From Calditrichaceae bacterium (GTDB lineage: Bacteria > Calditrichota > Calditrichia > RBG-13-44-9 > J075): 36,441 nt of DNA. The translations under genes and the position numbers were made by a program. Location: contig JABWBP010000052.1 in NCBI GenBank assembly GCA_013360445.1, forward strand, positions 1-36,441, in the 5' to 3' direction. Shown in pieces: positions 34,985-36,441 of the stretch (position 1 is its first letter; each line of letters opens with the position of its first letter). The notes beneath the pieces are model-generated. The model searched no databases. It saw nothing but the letters and a program-made list of their open reading frames with translations, and was not told where the DNA came from.

Positions 34985-36250
34985 ATGAAAAAGCTGGCTT
35001 TATTGGTTGCCGGCTTGTATTTCCTGGCAGCCACGCCGGCAGCCGCGCAGCAGTGCCTCATCCCCATGGATTTTGTGCAAAGCGACCACCTGAAAGCCTA
35101 CGGAATCGCGTACTGGAGCCTTAGCCGGGGGGTGAACGTGGAGTGGCTGCTCAATTACCGCGCCGGCTCGTTTTTGATGCCGGTGTTCCCGGGGCTGGAA
35201 GGAGAGTGCCGGATCCGGGGGGTGAAATACGAGATCATCGGGGCGGGGGAGGTCAATTCCATCTATGCAACGATCGAATCGGAAAACATGGAGCGGGTGC
35301 TGTTAGAAAAGGCTCCCAAGGTGGCCATCTACACCCCGCCCAACACCCAGCCCTGGGACGACGCGGTCACCCTGGCGTTGGTTTATGCGGAAATTCCTTA
35401 CGAAAAAGTGTACGATGAAGAGGTGTTGCAAGGGAAGCTCAGCGATTACGACTGGCTGCACCTCCACCACGAGGATTTTACCGGGCAGTACGGGAAATTC
35501 TACGGCGCTTTCCGCAACGCCGCCTGGTACCAGGAAGAGGTGCGCGTAAACGAAGCCATGGCCGCTAAATTAGGTTTTCGCAGCGTTTCGGAACTGAAAA
35601 AAGCCGTGGCCCGGGCGACCAAGGAATACATCCTCGAAGGCGGTTTCGTGTTTGCGATGTGCTCCGCCACCGACGCGCTGGACATCGCCCTGGCTGCGGA
35701 GGGGATAGACATTGTGGATGCGCCTTTCGACGGAAACCCGCCGCAGCCCGATTATCAGCAGCGGCTGGATTATTCCAAATGCCTGGCCTTCGAGAATTTC
35801 AAGCTCTACCCCGATCCCAATCTCTACGAATTTTCCGACATCGACATTCCCCCCAGCTTTGCGCCGCGCATCCGCGACCCGGAGTCGGACTATTTCAGCC
35901 TTTTTGAATTTTCCGCCAAGTACGATCCGGTTCCTACCATGCTCACCCAGAACCACGTGGACGTGGTGAAGGGATTTATGGGGCAAACCACCATGTTCAA
36001 TCGCCGCTTCATCAAACCCCCGGTGGTGATCATGGGAGAAGTGCCGGGCAGCGACGAGGTGCGCTACATTCACGGCAATCTCGGCAAGGGAACCTTCACC
36101 TTTTACGGCGGGCACGACCCGGAAGATTACACCCACGCAGTCGGCGATCCTCCCACCCAGTTGGAACTGCACAAAAACTCTCCCGGCTACCGGCTGATCT
36201 TGAACAATATCCTCTTCCCCGCGGCAAAGCAGAAAAAATTGAAGACCTGA
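34985..36250 (+). CDS. Conserved secreted protein, GATase/ThuA-like fold (often labelled 'asparagine synthetase B')
   Basis: 421 aa from ATG 34985, opening a signal peptide (MKKLALLVAGLYFLAATPAAA). Close relatives in Bacteroidota are, as I recall, annotated asparagine synthetase B, but no Ntn-type N-terminal Cys glutaminase or ATP-pyrophosphatase motif is present. Seen instead: VAIYTPPNTQPWDDAVTLAL (113 onward), WLHLHHEDFTGQYG (157-170), GGFVFAMCSATDAL with Cys226 like a nucleophile elbow, MLTQNHVDVVKGFMGQ, and YIHGNLGKGTFTFYGGHDPED (361-381). The last block resembles ThuA/class I GATase-fold proteins (inference). Very high similarity across phyla suggests a core periplasmic role. The TPR gene upstream may be functionally tied. 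Confidence 0.75.
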   Translation: MKKLALLVAGLYFLAATPAAAQQCLIPMDFVQSDHLKAYGIAYWSLSRGVNVEWLLNYRAGSFLMPVFPGLEGECRIRGVKYEIIGAGEVNSIYATIESENMERVLLEKAPKVAIYTPPNTQPWDDAVTLALVYAEIPYEKVYDEEVLQGKLSDYDWLHLHHEDFTGQYGKFYGAFRNAAWYQEEVRVNEAMAAKLGFRSVSELKKAVARATKEYILEGGFVFAMCSATDALDIALAAEGIDIVDAPFDGNPPQPDYQQRLDYSKCLAFENFKLYPDPNLYEFSDIDIPPSFAPRIRDPESDYFSLFEFSAKYDPVPTMLTQNHVDVVKGFMGQTTMFNRRFIKPPVVIMGEVPGSDEVRYIHGNLGKGTFTFYGGHDPEDYTHAVGDPPTQLELHKNSPGYRLILNNILFPAAKQKKLKT

Positions 36251-36301
36251 GGGGCAGTGCGTATTGCCCATTTCGTTTTTCTTGGCAATACGCACTGCCC
36301 C
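36251..36301. terminator. Long perfect hairpin directly after the stop codon
   Basis: An 18-bp arm (36251-36268, GGGGCAGTGCGTATTGCC) is perfectly inverted at 36284-36301 around a 15-base loop with a T-run (TTTCGTTTTTCTT). It starts in the base after the TGA. The T-run is in the loop, not behind the stem, so it may end transcription or protect the mRNA 3' end. Confidence 0.55.
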
Positions 36302-36329
36302 CGGAACAGGTAATTTTCCGCGATACGAG

Positions 36330-36358
36330 TTACACTTTTTACCGTAAGTTTGTATCAT
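36330..36358 (+). promoter_or_regulatory. Candidate promoter for the gene at the window edge
   Basis: TTACAC (36330-36335), a 17-bp spacer, then TATCAT (36353-36358). Predicted start near 36365, about 48 bases before the ATG. Pattern only. Confidence 0.4.
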
Positions 36359-36412
36359 ATGACCATAGGAGAATAGCTATATTGTGTCACCACCAACCCA
36401 GGAGATTCTCTT

Positions 36413-36441
36413 ATGGGCAAAGTATCTTACACTCCCCAGGA
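36413..36441 (+). CDS. Partial gene, first nine codons
   Basis: GGAG (36401-36404) eight bases before ATG 36413 opens MGKVSYTPQ and runs off the window. Nine residues are too few for a family call. A basic start followed by YTP is seen in some transposase ORFs, but this is only a hint. Confidence 0.5.

Noticed and set aside
34985-36250. Asparagine synthetase activity
   Set aside because: There is a signal peptide, no N-terminal catalytic Cys after Met and no SGGxDS ATP motif. The label seems to be an inherited annotation.
36413-36441. Start of an insertion sequence
   Set aside because: Nine codons and no visible terminal inverted repeat are not enough to call a transposase.

Overview
The window is bacterial chromosome, densely coded on both strands. 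It probably comes from the FCB group, near Calditrichota or candidate division KSB1. That placement rests on three secreted proteins ending in a PNPFNP-type sorting domain of the type IX secretion (T9SS, Por) kind, a bacillithiol gene (bshC), choice-of-anchor D and NIDO-type surface proteins, and PEGA and TPR envelope proteins. It is an inference; no rRNA or tRNA is present to confirm it.

Layout. Bases 1-7803 (+): an upstream terminator, dusA, a secreted endonuclease I, a PTS EIIA-like protein overlapping a short-chain polyprenyl diphosphate synthase, a secreted subtilisin, a POT/MFS-like transporter and a 64-residue unknown. Bases 7872-16206 (-): apt, an unrecognised 398-residue protein coupled to acylphosphatase, a TIGR00725/LOG-like protein, asnS, an alpha-oxoamine synthase, a Fic AMPylase, a degenerate thermonuclease-like protein and a possible 46-residue ORF. 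Bases 16642-26707 (+): a beta-barrel-like outer-membrane protein, a 1201-residue surface protein, a TPR lipoprotein, an NAD-dependent epimerase, a PEGA membrane protein and bshC. One minus-strand DUF6930/DUF7309-like gene follows. Bases 28111-36250 (+): lepA, two tandem lepB signal peptidases, hemW, a TPR protein and a GATase-fold-like secreted protein often labelled 'asparagine synthetase B'. The window ends nine codons into another gene.

Much of the content serves the envelope and secretion: two signal peptidases, T9SS substrates, surface proteins and TPR/PEGA proteins. The rest is housekeeping: tRNA modification and charging, purine salvage, isoprenoid chain building, heme chaperoning and low-molecular-weight thiol synthesis.

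The most unusual feature lies between the genes. Most intergenic gaps hold a short array of 7-9 bp near-identical words. The word usually differs from locus to locus, and the array is often followed by an inverted copy that would fold into a hairpin. The arrays begin at, overlap, or lie just beyond the stop codon of the upstream gene, and in several cases supply the stop codon or the last residues. There is also a two-copy composite palindromic element of about 90 bp and a triple-hairpin REP-like element. No CRISPR, prophage or defence cluster was seen.
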